DNA of 15,469 bases, taken from Amoeboradix gromovi. Lineage: Eukaryota > Sanchytriomycota > Sanchytriomycetes > Sanchytriales > Sanchytriaceae. The notes below the pieces were generated by a model, which was not told where the DNA came from, did not search any database, and worked only from the letters and a program-made list of their open reading frames with translations. Shown here in pieces: positions 1 to 8,443 of this stretch. A program made the position numbers and the translations under genes. Position 1 is the stretch's first letter; each line of letters begins with the position of its first letter. The stretch is from the NCBI GenBank assembly GCA_018985225.1, contig JADGIF010000189.1:1-15469 (forward strand), in the 5' to 3' direction.

Positions 1-250
1 AGACCCTGCATCTCGTTCAAATATATGAGGTCTTTGAGCATCCAAGCAAAAGGTGCATTTTCTTAGACGGTACTCTTATCTATTTCATTCTCACAGACAC
101 TACATTTCTTTGAAGTGTAATCTATGGACAGTCTCCCTGACTCTTGTCTTGCTGAACTGTTCCAACAACTACATCTTCTTCAATGTCAGTGTCCGGCTTT
201 TTCTTCTTTGATTTACTGGTGTATGAAAGCTTTTGCTTTCTCTTGGCCAT
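1..250 (-). CDS. partial gene, lysine-rich N-terminus then Cys pairs
   Basis: An ATG at 250 (minus strand) opens a reading frame starting MAKRKQKLSY, followed by a lysine-rich run and an acidic patch. It stops at 122. Past that stop, two further frames each contain a CxxC pair: KKCSVCENEIDK around 79-114, and KCTFCLDAQRPH around 22-57. This looks like a small zinc-binding protein interrupted by very short introns or by errors. A 20-nt GT...AG segment at 122-141 joins the first two frames in phase. I found no convincing join to the third; the 20-nt candidate there creates a stop codon. The gene continues beyond the left edge. The basic start suggests a nuclear or ribonucleoprotein protein, but I do not recognise the family. 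Confidence 0.35.
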
Positions 251-275
251 AACTTTATTAGGAAAGGTCTCTATT

Positions 276-363
276 TATGAATTAGTACTATGAATCAGTA
301 TTATGAATTAGTACTATGAATTAGTATTACGAATTAGTACTATGAATTAGTATTATGAATCAG
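276..363. repeat. 13-bp tandem repeat, about 6.7 copies
   Basis: Units of TATGAATTAGTAY are repeated head to tail at 276, 289, 302, 315, 328, 341 and 354, the last being incomplete. The last base tends to alternate between C and T, so the array also reads as a 26-bp higher-order unit. Internal changes are single substitutions (a C in the second and last units, a C in the fifth). It lies 26 bp upstream of the ATG of the minus-strand gene at the left edge, in its promoter or 5' leader. Confidence 0.9.
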
Positions 364-1248
364 AGGTTTATTTGAAATAAAGATTGGATGAAAGAGTAAG
401 AGAATAGCTGTACAGAATATTTATTTTTGAAATTTCGATACAAAAAGTTATTTATTTTCCTTTTATACTCGTCAACTCCGCAACTAGCTGAATGTCCACT
501 CGCCTCTTAAATAATGTTCCAAGTTGTTACAGAAATTTAGTCCAGTTTTTATATTTGATGTCACATTGTATTTTTTACAAAATTTTGGTACTGCTCTTGA
601 GTTCAGAAACTGAACCCTCTTTTGTTTGATCCGGATCAAATACATGCATTTGCTTAATACCACTCATGTAGTGCGACTTACTGGGCAGTGTATTTGGCGC
701 TAGAGACAATGAGCATGATTGGTTGATTAAAGTTGTGCAAATTATGGTGCACTTTCAATTTGTACTTTGATTATAATCTATATAGTCCTCACTAAAAATC
801 CTGAGATACGATAAAATCAGGAACTCCACGGAGAAACTAACAATCTAGTCACTCCGTTGAATAATGATGCATATATTTCAAGTACATGGTTTTATTTAGT
901 TATAGATGACACTTGTGCATTTATTTGTTTCCATATAGGATCTCTTTAGAGTACCACGCATTTCTCAAGTTTTTAATCAGACACCATACATCAGTTGATA
1001 ATTCAAGACGTTATCTTTACATCTTCAAGCAATTACACTAACTGAAGACCGGACAGCAAGAGAATCAATGCTAGTATAATTATTTCGCCTCAATTTTTAT
1101 GATAAAGCATGGAATGCTTGAACTTAGCAATAATAAAAGTGTTGAGTAACTTTCAAGTTAATCAGTTTTATTATTTTTCATCCAATCACTAAGAAGACTT
1201 TTTCTACAAAATGTTAATTTTCATTTTCACGACTTCCAGTCGCAGCCG
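364..1248. other. intergenic spacer
   Basis: AT-rich spacer between two divergent genes, with no open frame of useful length on either strand. The only structure I could identify is a minus-strand copy of a dispersed repeat at about 787-946, listed separately. No clear TATA box or tRNA was seen. Confidence 0.6.
787..946 (-). repeat. dispersed repeat copy A
   Basis: Read on the minus strand, this segment has the same order of blocks as the copies at 4091 (+), 14058 (+) and 15366 (-). A GAGA-nnn-ATATGG block is followed about 100 nt later by the core TTAGTTTCTCCGTGG, then GATTTT and GGATTTTTAGTGAGG. The core is at 825-836. It is the most diverged copy: its hairpin stem is weakened by mismatches and it is a few bases shorter than copies B and C. 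It seems non-coding. Confidence 0.6.
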
Positions 1249-3162
1249 ATGATCATTAATGACAAGATTCCAAAATTTCACAGGCCTGTCCAAAGCAATA
1301 GGCAGTCCAGGCTGAAAATTGTCAATTCTACTGATACGCTAAACAATAAGACCTCTTCTGTTGTGGAATCTTTGGCGGCTAGTGAAAAGTTAGCCCAGGA
1401 TTACGCTGATTCCTATGACTCCAATTCATTAGAGCGCAGCAATAGAAGTACCATAAATCCCGGCACTGAGGCTCATTACAGCATATTTAATTCATCGCCT
1501 GAATTCACAACTCCAAGCAACCACTGTTCCATTGTATCATTCGACTCCCATAATAGTATTCAGAGTTTTAGAAATTCTGCTGCAATAAATGGCAGTGTTT
1601 CGTTGATTGGTATTCCTCGCTCCCAGTCATTCGTCGTTAGAAATAGTCTTGACTTGGATGATGACAATGCATCAACAAGATCTAATACTCCACCTTATAT
1701 AAATTTACCTAGTCCTCCTAAAAGACAAGCTAAAGTATCCGGTAAAACATTGAGGTTCTCAAAAAATCAGCTGTTTGTATTTGTCTCAATTTTAGTTGCT
1801 CTAGCATTAATAGCTATTTTAATACCTGTTCTAATTACAAAGAAACAATGCCAATTATCTGCAGTATGCGCTTCCCAAAATAGTACTAAAAACAATGTTC
1901 GCAAAAATAGCGGAAACGGAAATCCACCCGAGTCCATTTGCAATTGCCAGACCGACTCCAACTGTCCATGTCTCTCTCAATGTTCTTGCACAACTTCAGA
2001 TTGTAACTCAAAGTTTATTTATCCATCCATATCCAATTCCTCCTTTCTAAACTCTAATTTATTGTCCAATTCATTGTCAATCCTAAATCTGTCGTGCACT
2101 CAACAAATGCCATTGTTTCCATTTGGGCATAACAGTTCGTTATTGTTGTCGTATTACATATCAATATCACCCAACTACAACTCAATTAAGCAGCTCTCTA
2201 CGCTGCTAGTTACTAAAAACGAACTTGTTTTTGATTCGTTTTACATTAATAGCAAAACGCTTCAATTTGATTTTATTTATGGTGATACCAATGCCAGTAT
2301 AACCGATAGTGTGACTAAAGTAGATACGAGTATTCAACCCATACTCTTACAAGTATACGATAGGTCCATGGCTTTATCCCGCTTAAAGTCAAGTGCCTTA
2401 TCGTCGCTTTTCAAGAGATACAATCTATCCGATTCTACTCTGAGGAAGTTTAGAAAAAATATAATGCAAAGCAACATAATGCTTAATACTTTTCCAATGG
2501 ACTCCACCAAAATACTGAGAGATGTAATCAGTCCCACCAATTGCGTTGGTTTAAGCAACTACTTTAGTTTTGATATCAGCTGCTCTTTGTATCCTCAATT
2601 GGGTATTCTCAATCATTTACAACTAACGAGCGCTGATGTGGCAGGAGGCAAAAAGCAATTTGGTATGTTTCTTTCACAGTTTATAAAATCCAGTGTCATA
2701 TCCTTATATGATCCGTCTGAGCAAACTGTTACCAACAACAGAGATAGTGTGGCAGTCTTAAACTATATGGATCATGTCTTGTTTGATTATTTAATTGGTC
2801 TAGGCGTTAAAGAAGCAAAAAAAGTTGTTGAATGGATAGCAACTACTGGTACGTTTAAAGATATCAAGAATATCTCAAATCACAAAAACACGCTTTATGC
2901 AATAATTTTTGGCAAAATAACTCCACAATTGGCCGACTCTTACACCATGTCCCTAACTGTCGATAACTTTCTCAGTTCAGAGCTGCTAATCAACACAGAA
3001 GATATGACGAGCGCCAGGCAGTATTTAATGACAAATGATATACTACTAACTATATCATATGGCAATGAGTATGTGATAGATACAAATAGAGTAGAAGATA
3101 TATTAAAACGGAAAAGTAATGATACAACTCCAAAGGAACTGTGGAATATAATCAGCAAATAG
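1249..3162 (+). CDS. orphan type II membrane protein with Cys cluster
   Basis: An uninterrupted 637-residue frame from an ATG. Residues 1-172 are polar and rich in Ser/Asn, and basic just before the membrane (PPKRQAKVSGK), as expected for a cytoplasmic tail. Residues about 173-197 form one hydrophobic helix (LFVFVSILVALALIAILIPVL) followed by TKKQ. No N-terminal signal peptide is seen, so a single-pass type II topology is likely. Just outside the membrane, residues 201-252 contain nine cysteines, several in CxC or CxxC spacing, which suggests a disulfide-rich stalk. The remaining 385 residues carry several N-x-S/T sequons and look like a folded ectodomain of unknown family. The tail has many Ser/Thr-Pro sites that could be phosphorylated. 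I do not recognise the protein. The topology is inferred from sequence only. Confidence 0.85.
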   Translation: MIINDKIPKFHRPVQSNRQSRLKIVNSTDTLNNKTSSVVESLAASEKLAQDYADSYDSNSLERSNRSTINPGTEAHYSIFNSSPEFTTPSNHCSIVSFDSHNSIQSFRNSAAINGSVSLIGIPRSQSFVVRNSLDLDDDNASTRSNTPPYINLPSPPKRQAKVSGKTLRFSKNQLFVFVSILVALALIAILIPVLITKKQCQLSAVCASQNSTKNNVRKNSGNGNPPESICNCQTDSNCPCLSQCSCTTSDCNSKFIYPSISNSSFLNSNLLSNSLSILNLSCTQQMPLFPFGHNSSLLLSYYISISPNYNSIKQLSTLLVTKNELVFDSFYINSKTLQFDFIYGDTNASITDSVTKVDTSIQPILLQVYDRSMALSRLKSSALSSLFKRYNLSDSTLRKFRKNIMQSNIMLNTFPMDSTKILRDVISPTNCVGLSNYFSFDISCSLYPQLGILNHLQLTSADVAGGKKQFGMFLSQFIKSSVISLYDPSEQTVTNNRDSVAVLNYMDHVLFDYLIGLGVKEAKKVVEWIATTGTFKDIKNISNHKNTLYAIIFGKITPQLADSYTMSLTVDNFLSSELLINTEDMTSARQYLMTNDILLTISYGNEYVIDTNRVEDILKRKSNDTTPKELWNIISK

Positions 3163-4090
3163 ATTTTGCATCGCTGAAATTGGAATGAATTCCATATCCC
3201 TCCAATTGGTTCTATTATCTCTAAATTTATTTCTGAAGCAATAGATTGTTGAGACAGCATATGTATACTAGAGTATTTAAATCAGCAATTCTCATAACAT
3301 CTAGAGGAATAAATCTGTTTCGTGAAATATAATATTACTAGTACAGTTCTTAGCAAGATTATCGATTTCTTCTTGGCAAGCATAGTAAACACAGTTGTCT
3401 AGCTAAATGTATGCAAATAATTGCAGTAGTTACAATAACTATTGCGATTGCAGTATGTAGGTCGTGCGTCTAAATCAGCAATTCATCAAGTCATTGCACC
3501 ACCAGCGACAAACCTCGGAAGAAAAAGGTACCGAAGCTTTTCATACAGATAAATGGCGGTCTGATTAGGAATTGAAAAATACTTATTGAGGGGTGGCGTG
3601 AAGGCGTGTTGCAACAATTTTCAAGGAATTATGGAGAATAAATCCGCATAGAAGAAATACAGTTGAACTATTGTTAAACTAGTAGGCTATAAAATAAGAG
3701 TAGCTGTAAAAATTATCTGGTCAAGTTGAGGAGCTATCGATTTAGGTGAAAATAACAATTTATTGCAATTACTTGACTTTTATTGCGCCAATAATTCTTT
3801 TTGCAGATACCTTCAACGGCATAAAAGCTTGATCTTATTTCTCTTCATCTACTGAAATGGGTCCAGGTCTCGAGATCCTAAATATACAAATTTTAAAGAA
3901 ATCGCTATTGTATAAAGAAAGCACACCTCTATATTCAGAAACCTGTGTAAAATAAATTTATATTACAAAGAAAAGGAAAGACATTGGTGTAATTAAATGT
4001 CACGCATCAGTCAATAGTGAACAAATTGTGGCGTTCTGAAGACAACCAATTAGGGAGATATGCGCGTGTACAAAATGTCATTTGTAAGTT
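3163..4090. other. intergenic spacer, no gene seen
   Basis: About 930 bp after the membrane-protein gene with frequent stops in all frames. A 14-bp direct repeat (TAAATCAGCAATTC) occurs at 3278-3291 and 3471-3484. AATAAA-like motifs are common, as expected from base composition. No tRNA, long hairpin or protein homology was recognised. Confidence 0.5.
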
Positions 4091-4260
4091 GATAGAGAGC
4101 ATATGGCGACAAGGAACATGCACTAACATATAATGCGCCCTTGTTCAATCACATCTCAGGCTACTGGAAGCGTGAGGAACCACTACAATGGTGCGACTGG
4201 CTTTATTAGTTTCTCTGTGGAAATTCTCGATTTTCTTGAAAATCAGAACTTTTAATGAGG
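4091..4260 (+). repeat. dispersed repeat copy B
   Basis: Colinear with copy C over its first ~120 nt without net length change. Shared blocks are GATAGAGA, ATGGCG-A/G-CAAGGAA, TTCAATC, and TTTCTCTG followed by GAAATT. It shares an exact 17-nt block, TAGTTTCTCTGTGGAAA, with copy D. The core at 4208-4225 can form a hairpin: AGTTTC / loop TCTGTG / GAAATT, 6 bp including one G-T. It ends about 225 bp before the kinase ATG, so it may be in that gene's promoter or leader. Confidence 0.7.
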
Positions 4261-4441
4261 GGTACTGCATAAAATTTAACACGCAACTAGGTTCGCTGGG
4301 GCAAAAAGAGTGTGAATTAGCCAACAAATTGCATAATTTGTTTTTAACTGTATATTCGTGTTATGGCTTAATGGCTCACTTTGATGGCTTAGTATGGCTT
4401 GAAGTGAAACACGTTATTGGTAGCTCAAATTCTTTTTTTTA

Positions 4442-4447
4442 TATAAA
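4442..4447 (+). promoter_or_regulatory. possible TATA box of the kinase-EEP gene
   Basis: TATAAA directly follows a run of T (4433-4440) and lies 42 nt upstream of the ATG at 4484. In such an AT-rich spacer this could be chance. The spacing would require a short 5' leader. Confidence 0.3.
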
Positions 4448-4483
4448 TTCTCAACGGCCCATCGCAGTAATATTAGCACTCTA

Positions 4484-6295
4484 ATGAGTCGAGAATTAAC
4501 AAATCAGATTAAACCAAGTTTGGAAGAGTATGATATTCTGGAGACACTGGGATCAGGAGCCTTTAGTGAAGTAAAGAAAGCAATTCATAAGGAAACCAAA
4601 AACCTGGTTGCCATAAAAATTATCGATAGGGCAAAGTGCAAAGGCAAAGAGTCGATGATCCAGTCTGAAATAGATATTTTGAAAAAGGTGGAGCATCCCA
4701 ACATTGTTAAGTTATACGAGATATTTGAGTCTCCAGACAAAATATATCTTGTGATGGAACTGGTAACAGGCGGAGAGCTGTTTGATTCTATAGTAGAGCG
4801 AGGGAAGTATACAGAAAAAGATTCAGCTGAATTAATTTATCAGATTTTGAAAGGCATAGAATATTTACACTCTGTTGGAATATGCCACAGAGATTTAAAG
4901 CCCGAAAATTTGTTATATAATGACAAGTCCCCAAAATCCAAGATAATGCTGAGTGATTTTGGTTTATCCAAAATCTTCAATGATGACCAAGTTATGAAAA
5001 CGGCTTGCGGCACACCCGGATATGTAGCACCTGAAGTCTTAAGAAGGAAGGGGTATCGAAAAGAAGTTGACATGTGGTCTATCGGTGTAATAACATACAT
5101 ATTACTTTGTGGGTATCCACCATTTTACGAAGAAAACAACGCTGAACTATTTAACCAGATACTGAAAGGTAGATTTGAGTTTGACTCACCCTATTGGGAC
5201 AACATATCAAATCAGGCAAAGAACTTTGTATCTCGCTGTCTAGTTGTCGATTCCAGTCGGCGATTGACTGTTCATAACGGGCTGTGCCATCCATTTATTA
5301 CTGAGCATGTTCCTGAAGCATTGGAATCTATGAAGAGAGAGTTAGAAGAAGTTCGAAGATCTACTCGATCATTGCGAATAATGGACATTGAGACCATCGG
5401 ATTGAAGCCAAAAGGAAAGGACTTGGAGGATTCTGCAACAGTATTGTCATCAAGGGATCAGTTTTCAATGTTGAGTTCGATACCATTCAACAGCGCAGAT
5501 AAAGAGCCTGTACTTAAAGTTGCTAACATTGTAAACTATAACTTTTCCACAGTTTCCTCTGAGTGTCTTGAGATGTACCGAAAAGCACTTGCTGAGCAGC
5601 TACCTACATTTGATGTGGCCATTCTCCAGCATATTTTCTCTTCAAACCGCCCAAAAGAGAATGAACTATGGGTATCTCAGTTAAAAGCAAAGGGATTTCA
5701 CGTTGCTAGCTCCAGCGGCAAGTCGGTTTGGGGAAACTTGGATAATGGCTTAGCTATAATCTCAAAAATGCCAATTGTCGCAATTAGTACAATGTCACTA
5801 AAGAAAGGGCTTTTAGGTGATAAATTCCAAAGCAAGGCCGGGTTGTTTGCAAAGATACAAGTAGCAGATGACAGATCTATATACCTGTTTTCTTTTGATC
5901 TCAAAAGCTTAAAACAGTATTCTGTTGGAAAGGAAAAACAATTTCTTGTTATGAAGCAATTTATAAATACCCATACTAAGGATATGCGCAAGGGAGACTG
6001 TATAGTAAGTGGTGGTGACTTCTGCATTGAGCACCCTGAAGACTTGAATGAAATGAATGCATTATTACGAAAAGATAATTCACTGACATCTGGGCAAATG
6101 AATAAACCGCTCATGATGCAGGATGTTAGCAAACTGAGAGGAGTTGGTGAAGCAAAATCGCTAGTCAATTTGCTCTTTGTTGGAAATACTACACACCATT
6201 TGTGTGACGAGAGATTTGCAATTGATTCCAGCATGCTTGGATCTCATAACTTCTGTGGAGTAGATGGTATTACTGTACGTGTTGTATATAAATAA
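4484..6295 (+). CDS. CaM-kinase-like protein kinase fused to degenerate EEP domain
   Basis: A 603-residue ORF without interruption. Residues about 16-273 are a complete CaMK-group Ser/Thr kinase: glycine loop GSGAFSEV, Lys45 in VAIK, HRDLKPEN at 135-142, DFG at 158-160, activation-loop Thr173 in TACGTPGYVAPE. That Thr is the site a CaMK kinase would phosphorylate in this family. Residues about 278-310 are basic and amphipathic, where the autoinhibitory/calmodulin segment is expected. Residues about 344-603 resemble the endonuclease/exonuclease/phosphatase fold of neutral sphingomyelinases. There is NYN near the start, LQHIF at 381-385 in place of LQE, NGLAIISKMPI at 421-431, a K-x-x-Q-F helix near 485, GGDFC at 510-514 in place of GDFN, and SHNFCGVDG near the end in place of SDH. 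Most catalytic residues are changed, so this half is probably a non-catalytic binding domain. The C-terminal assignment is by eye. Fungal CaM kinases usually end soon after the regulatory segment. Confidence 0.92.
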   Translation: MSRELTNQIKPSLEEYDILETLGSGAFSEVKKAIHKETKNLVAIKIIDRAKCKGKESMIQSEIDILKKVEHPNIVKLYEIFESPDKIYLVMELVTGGELFDSIVERGKYTEKDSAELIYQILKGIEYLHSVGICHRDLKPENLLYNDKSPKSKIMLSDFGLSKIFNDDQVMKTACGTPGYVAPEVLRRKGYRKEVDMWSIGVITYILLCGYPPFYEENNAELFNQILKGRFEFDSPYWDNISNQAKNFVSRCLVVDSSRRLTVHNGLCHPFITEHVPEALESMKRELEEVRRSTRSLRIMDIETIGLKPKGKDLEDSATVLSSRDQFSMLSSIPFNSADKEPVLKVANIVNYNFSTVSSECLEMYRKALAEQLPTFDVAILQHIFSSNRPKENELWVSQLKAKGFHVASSSGKSVWGNLDNGLAIISKMPIVAISTMSLKKGLLGDKFQSKAGLFAKIQVADDRSIYLFSFDLKSLKQYSVGKEKQFLVMKQFINTHTKDMRKGDCIVSGGDFCIEHPEDLNEMNALLRKDNSLTSGQMNKPLMMQDVSKLRGVGEAKSLVNLLFVGNTTHHLCDERFAIDSSMLGSHNFCGVDGITVRVVYK

Positions 6296-6595
6296 ATTTC
6301 ATTTTGTTAACTACCAGTGCAGCAGGAGAATTTCACTACTCTTATGGGGAGTATATCTTGGTTTATTGGTATATAAAAACAAAAAGGGATCCAACAAGGC
6401 AAAGATTTTCTAAACATCGCCTGCCGTACACAGCTAAAAATTTCAAGATTTTTATTGGCGAAGAACCGAATAGAGGTGACAAATAGGGATATTTGTACTC
6501 TGTTAATGCAGACTACCTTTTGAAAGATGATTTTAGAAAGTTTATTTAGTACTTGCATAGTATAAGAGAGAAACTGATAAGACTTGTTTTGCAGG
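6296..6595. other. convergent intergenic region
   Basis: A 300-bp region between the 3' ends of the kinase-EEP gene (+) and the SUR7/PalI-like gene (-). It must hold both polyadenylation regions. AATAAA overlaps the kinase stop codon on the plus strand. No gene was recognised; short open frames here lack ATG starts or family features. Confidence 0.5.
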
Positions 6596-7513
6596 CTATA
6601 TTCTTTCCACATCTTTTCTTGTGAACCCGTTGCCTTGCGCAACAGTGGCTTTGGTACGACCTTGATATATCGAAAAGCATCTGGTAATTAACAGTAGCAG
6701 TAAAAGCATAGTAGCAACAAGACCAAGCCAAAAGCATGTGCCAATTTGGATCCTAGCGTATCCAGTAGTACTTCCCAATGGAGATAAACCTCCCCATGGA
6801 TTAATAGTCAATTCTGCATATTTCTTCATTTTTGTTATCATAAATGCCCACATAGACATGGCTATGACGGCCGGAATAAAAGCAAGGCTGATGAAAATAG
6901 CGGAAACCATTGGTAATATCATTTGACTACTGAATAATTCAACTGTTAAAGTTGCAGTTGCTAATACTGTTGATATTAATGCCCAGTAGTACATAGCCTC
7001 GATTCCAACAAAAAAACTTGCAGCGTCTCCAAATATGTTATCGCTTTGCATTTGCATTATTGATTGCGAGTTTGTTATTTGACTTATAGACATGAGAGTC
7101 ATTTGGCTTCGCAGAGCTTCTTTTGGAGTAGTGCATTGTACAAAAGAGTTTCCATATTCTCGTCCACGTCGTGTCTCAATTTCTGCAAAAGGAATTGTAT
7201 TGATATCCCACAATGTCCCATATTGATACGAGTATAAACACCAATTTCTCATTGCGAATGAAATCTCAACTGGTGCTATTCCCATTGGACCCATGTTGTT
7301 TAACGGAATCGAACCCATTCCACCCAATGGATTGCCAAATAAATTGTTCATTCCGCCCGTAACACTAGCAGTATTAGTTCTTGAAATCTTGAGAAAAAAC
7401 CATGACTCCACGCCTGGAAGATCTGCTCCACCTATCATTGTAAGTATCAATGTCAGAACTGTTGCTATACCAATTCCGATGTTTACAAGAGTTAAAAGTT
7501 TATTTTTTTGCAT
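6596..7513 (-). CDS. SUR7/PalI-like four-pass membrane protein
   Basis: A 305-residue protein from the first ATG, at 7513. Four hydrophobic segments are visible at about 8-28, 170-196, 201-226 and 261-283, with both ends cytoplasmic. The first extracellular loop is long (about 140 residues). It contains a Gly/Met/Asn-rich stretch and the pair Trp91-Cys92 ... Cys127, like the W...C...C loop pattern of claudin-related SUR7/PalI proteins. In fungi that family organises eisosome/MCC membrane domains (Sur7, Fmp45) or senses ambient pH (PalI/Rim9). The short basic C-terminal tail (residues 287-305) is more like Sur7 than the long PalI tail. Family assignment rests on topology, loop pattern and fungal context, not on strong motifs; another tetraspan family is possible. 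It is divergent from the GPI-like gene, with about 190 bp between start codons. Confidence 0.8.
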   Translation of the reverse strand: MQKNKLLTLVNIGIGIATVLTLILTMIGGADLPGVESWFFLKISRTNTASVTGGMNNLFGNPLGGMGSIPLNNMGPMGIAPVEISFAMRNWCLYSYQYGTLWDINTIPFAEIETRRGREYGNSFVQCTTPKEALRSQMTLMSISQITNSQSIMQMQSDNIFGDAASFFVGIEAMYYWALISTVLATATLTVELFSSQMILPMVSAIFISLAFIPAVIAMSMWAFMITKMKKYAELTINPWGGLSPLGSTTGYARIQIGTCFWLGLVATMLLLLLLITRCFSIYQGRTKATVAQGNGFTRKDVERI

Positions 7514-7703
7514 TGTGAAATCCAAGGCGCTTGTCGGCTAATAACCAAATGCAGGAGATTGTGATCTGGACTGTACCTGAACAAGGACACGTTTGATTGG
7601 CAACACATCCTTGTGCTCGATTGTACACATTCAAGAAAGCACAACTGTTTCAAAGTTCAAAAGTTTGATATCCCACCCCTCTAGACTCCTTACAACATGG
7701 CAA
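7514..7703. promoter_or_regulatory. shared divergent promoter region
   Basis: The 190 bp between two divergent start codons, one for a SUR7-like membrane protein and one for a GPI-like surface protein, must contain both promoters. No clear TATA box was found. An ATG in good context at 7697 is out of frame with the downstream gene and opens a short overlapping frame, so it could act as an upstream ORF. Co-regulation of two cell-surface genes is plausible but inferred. Confidence 0.4.
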
Positions 7704-8276
7704 ATGGATTTAGAAGGAAGTACAAAGGAGAATCCTCGAACGATGATTTTAGTGGCAGTCTGTTCATCACTTGCGTACACAAATGGATATAGCAACAATG
7801 GATATTCTAATGAATATTCTAATGGATATGGATATAGCAACCAGGGATCCTACGTTCCAAACTACAACAGCCCATCAAGAGAGATTCCGTCATATGAAAT
7901 GCCGTCGTATAGCCCACCTTCCTACGGAACCACGCCTTCCTATGTAGCACCAGCTTATGGATATGTAAAGCCACCACAGTATTCTAGACAGTCAGGTTAT
8001 AGCAACTCAGTAGGTATTGTTGACTCGAATGACAACTCAGCACCAGTTCCAGACCTACCAACGGGTAACTCCTCTCCAGGCCCTACTAACTCAGGACCTG
8101 TGACGGGTTCAAACCCATCACCATCAAAGCCATCTGATGAAGACGAAGATGAACCAGAAGCAACTGAAACTCTCACTACGAAACCCGCAAAGGGCACGAA
8201 AAAAGATTCAAAGTCATCTGCCTCTGTTCTTAGTGTAACCGCGCTCATTATTGCATTTCCGGCACTAGTTAACTAA
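7704..8276 (+). CDS. secreted low-complexity GPI-anchor-like protein
   Basis: 190 residues from the first in-frame ATG. A second ATG at 7743 would give 177 residues beginning MILVAVCSSLAYT, which reads as a very short signal peptide; either start is possible. After the signal there are GYSN/EYSN repeats, then PSY-x(2-3)-PSY repeats rich in Tyr, Pro and Ser, then a Ser/Thr/Pro/Gly region with one NSS sequon. A strongly acidic DEDEDEPE patch and a Lys/Ser linker follow. The last 20 residues, after KDSKSSAS, are hydrophobic (VLSVTALIIAFPALVN) and end without charge, which is the usual form of a GPI-attachment signal. A wall or surface role is inferred. The open frame extends upstream of 7704 without an ATG, so a missed small 5' exon cannot be excluded. 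Confidence 0.75.
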   Translation: MDLEGSTKENPRTMILVAVCSSLAYTNGYSNNGYSNEYSNGYGYSNQGSYVPNYNSPSREIPSYEMPSYSPPSYGTTPSYVAPAYGYVKPPQYSRQSGYSNSVGIVDSNDNSAPVPDLPTGNSSPGPTNSGPVTGSNPSPSKPSDEDEDEPEATETLTTKPAKGTKKDSKSSASVLSVTALIIAFPALVN

Positions 8277-8443
8277 TAAACAAGTTATAATCTACCAGCT
8301 TAAAGTAAATTACTTTGAATTTCTGAGACTTAGAAGTTTCGAAAGATTTTTGCTAAATAATGATCTTCGTTTAAATTGACGTTAGTTGAATATCCTAATT
8401 TGTTTATCGCATATTAAACAATCATTTAAGGAGGAGCATCACC

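Noticed and set aside
3540-3680. Possible fifth copy of the dispersed repeat (shares AAATGGCGG with copy C)
   Set aside because: Only nine bases match in order; the rest of the element and the hairpin core are absent.
4188-4484. 98-codon ATG frame whose stop overlaps the kinase ATG (TAATG)
   Set aside because: It starts inside repeat copy B, has no recognisable domain and reads like spacer sequence. The overlap with the next start is not a coupling device expected in a eukaryotic nuclear genome.
5698-6234. 178-codon minus-strand frame inside the kinase-EEP gene
   Set aside because: Antisense shadow of a well-supported coding region, with no domain features of its own.
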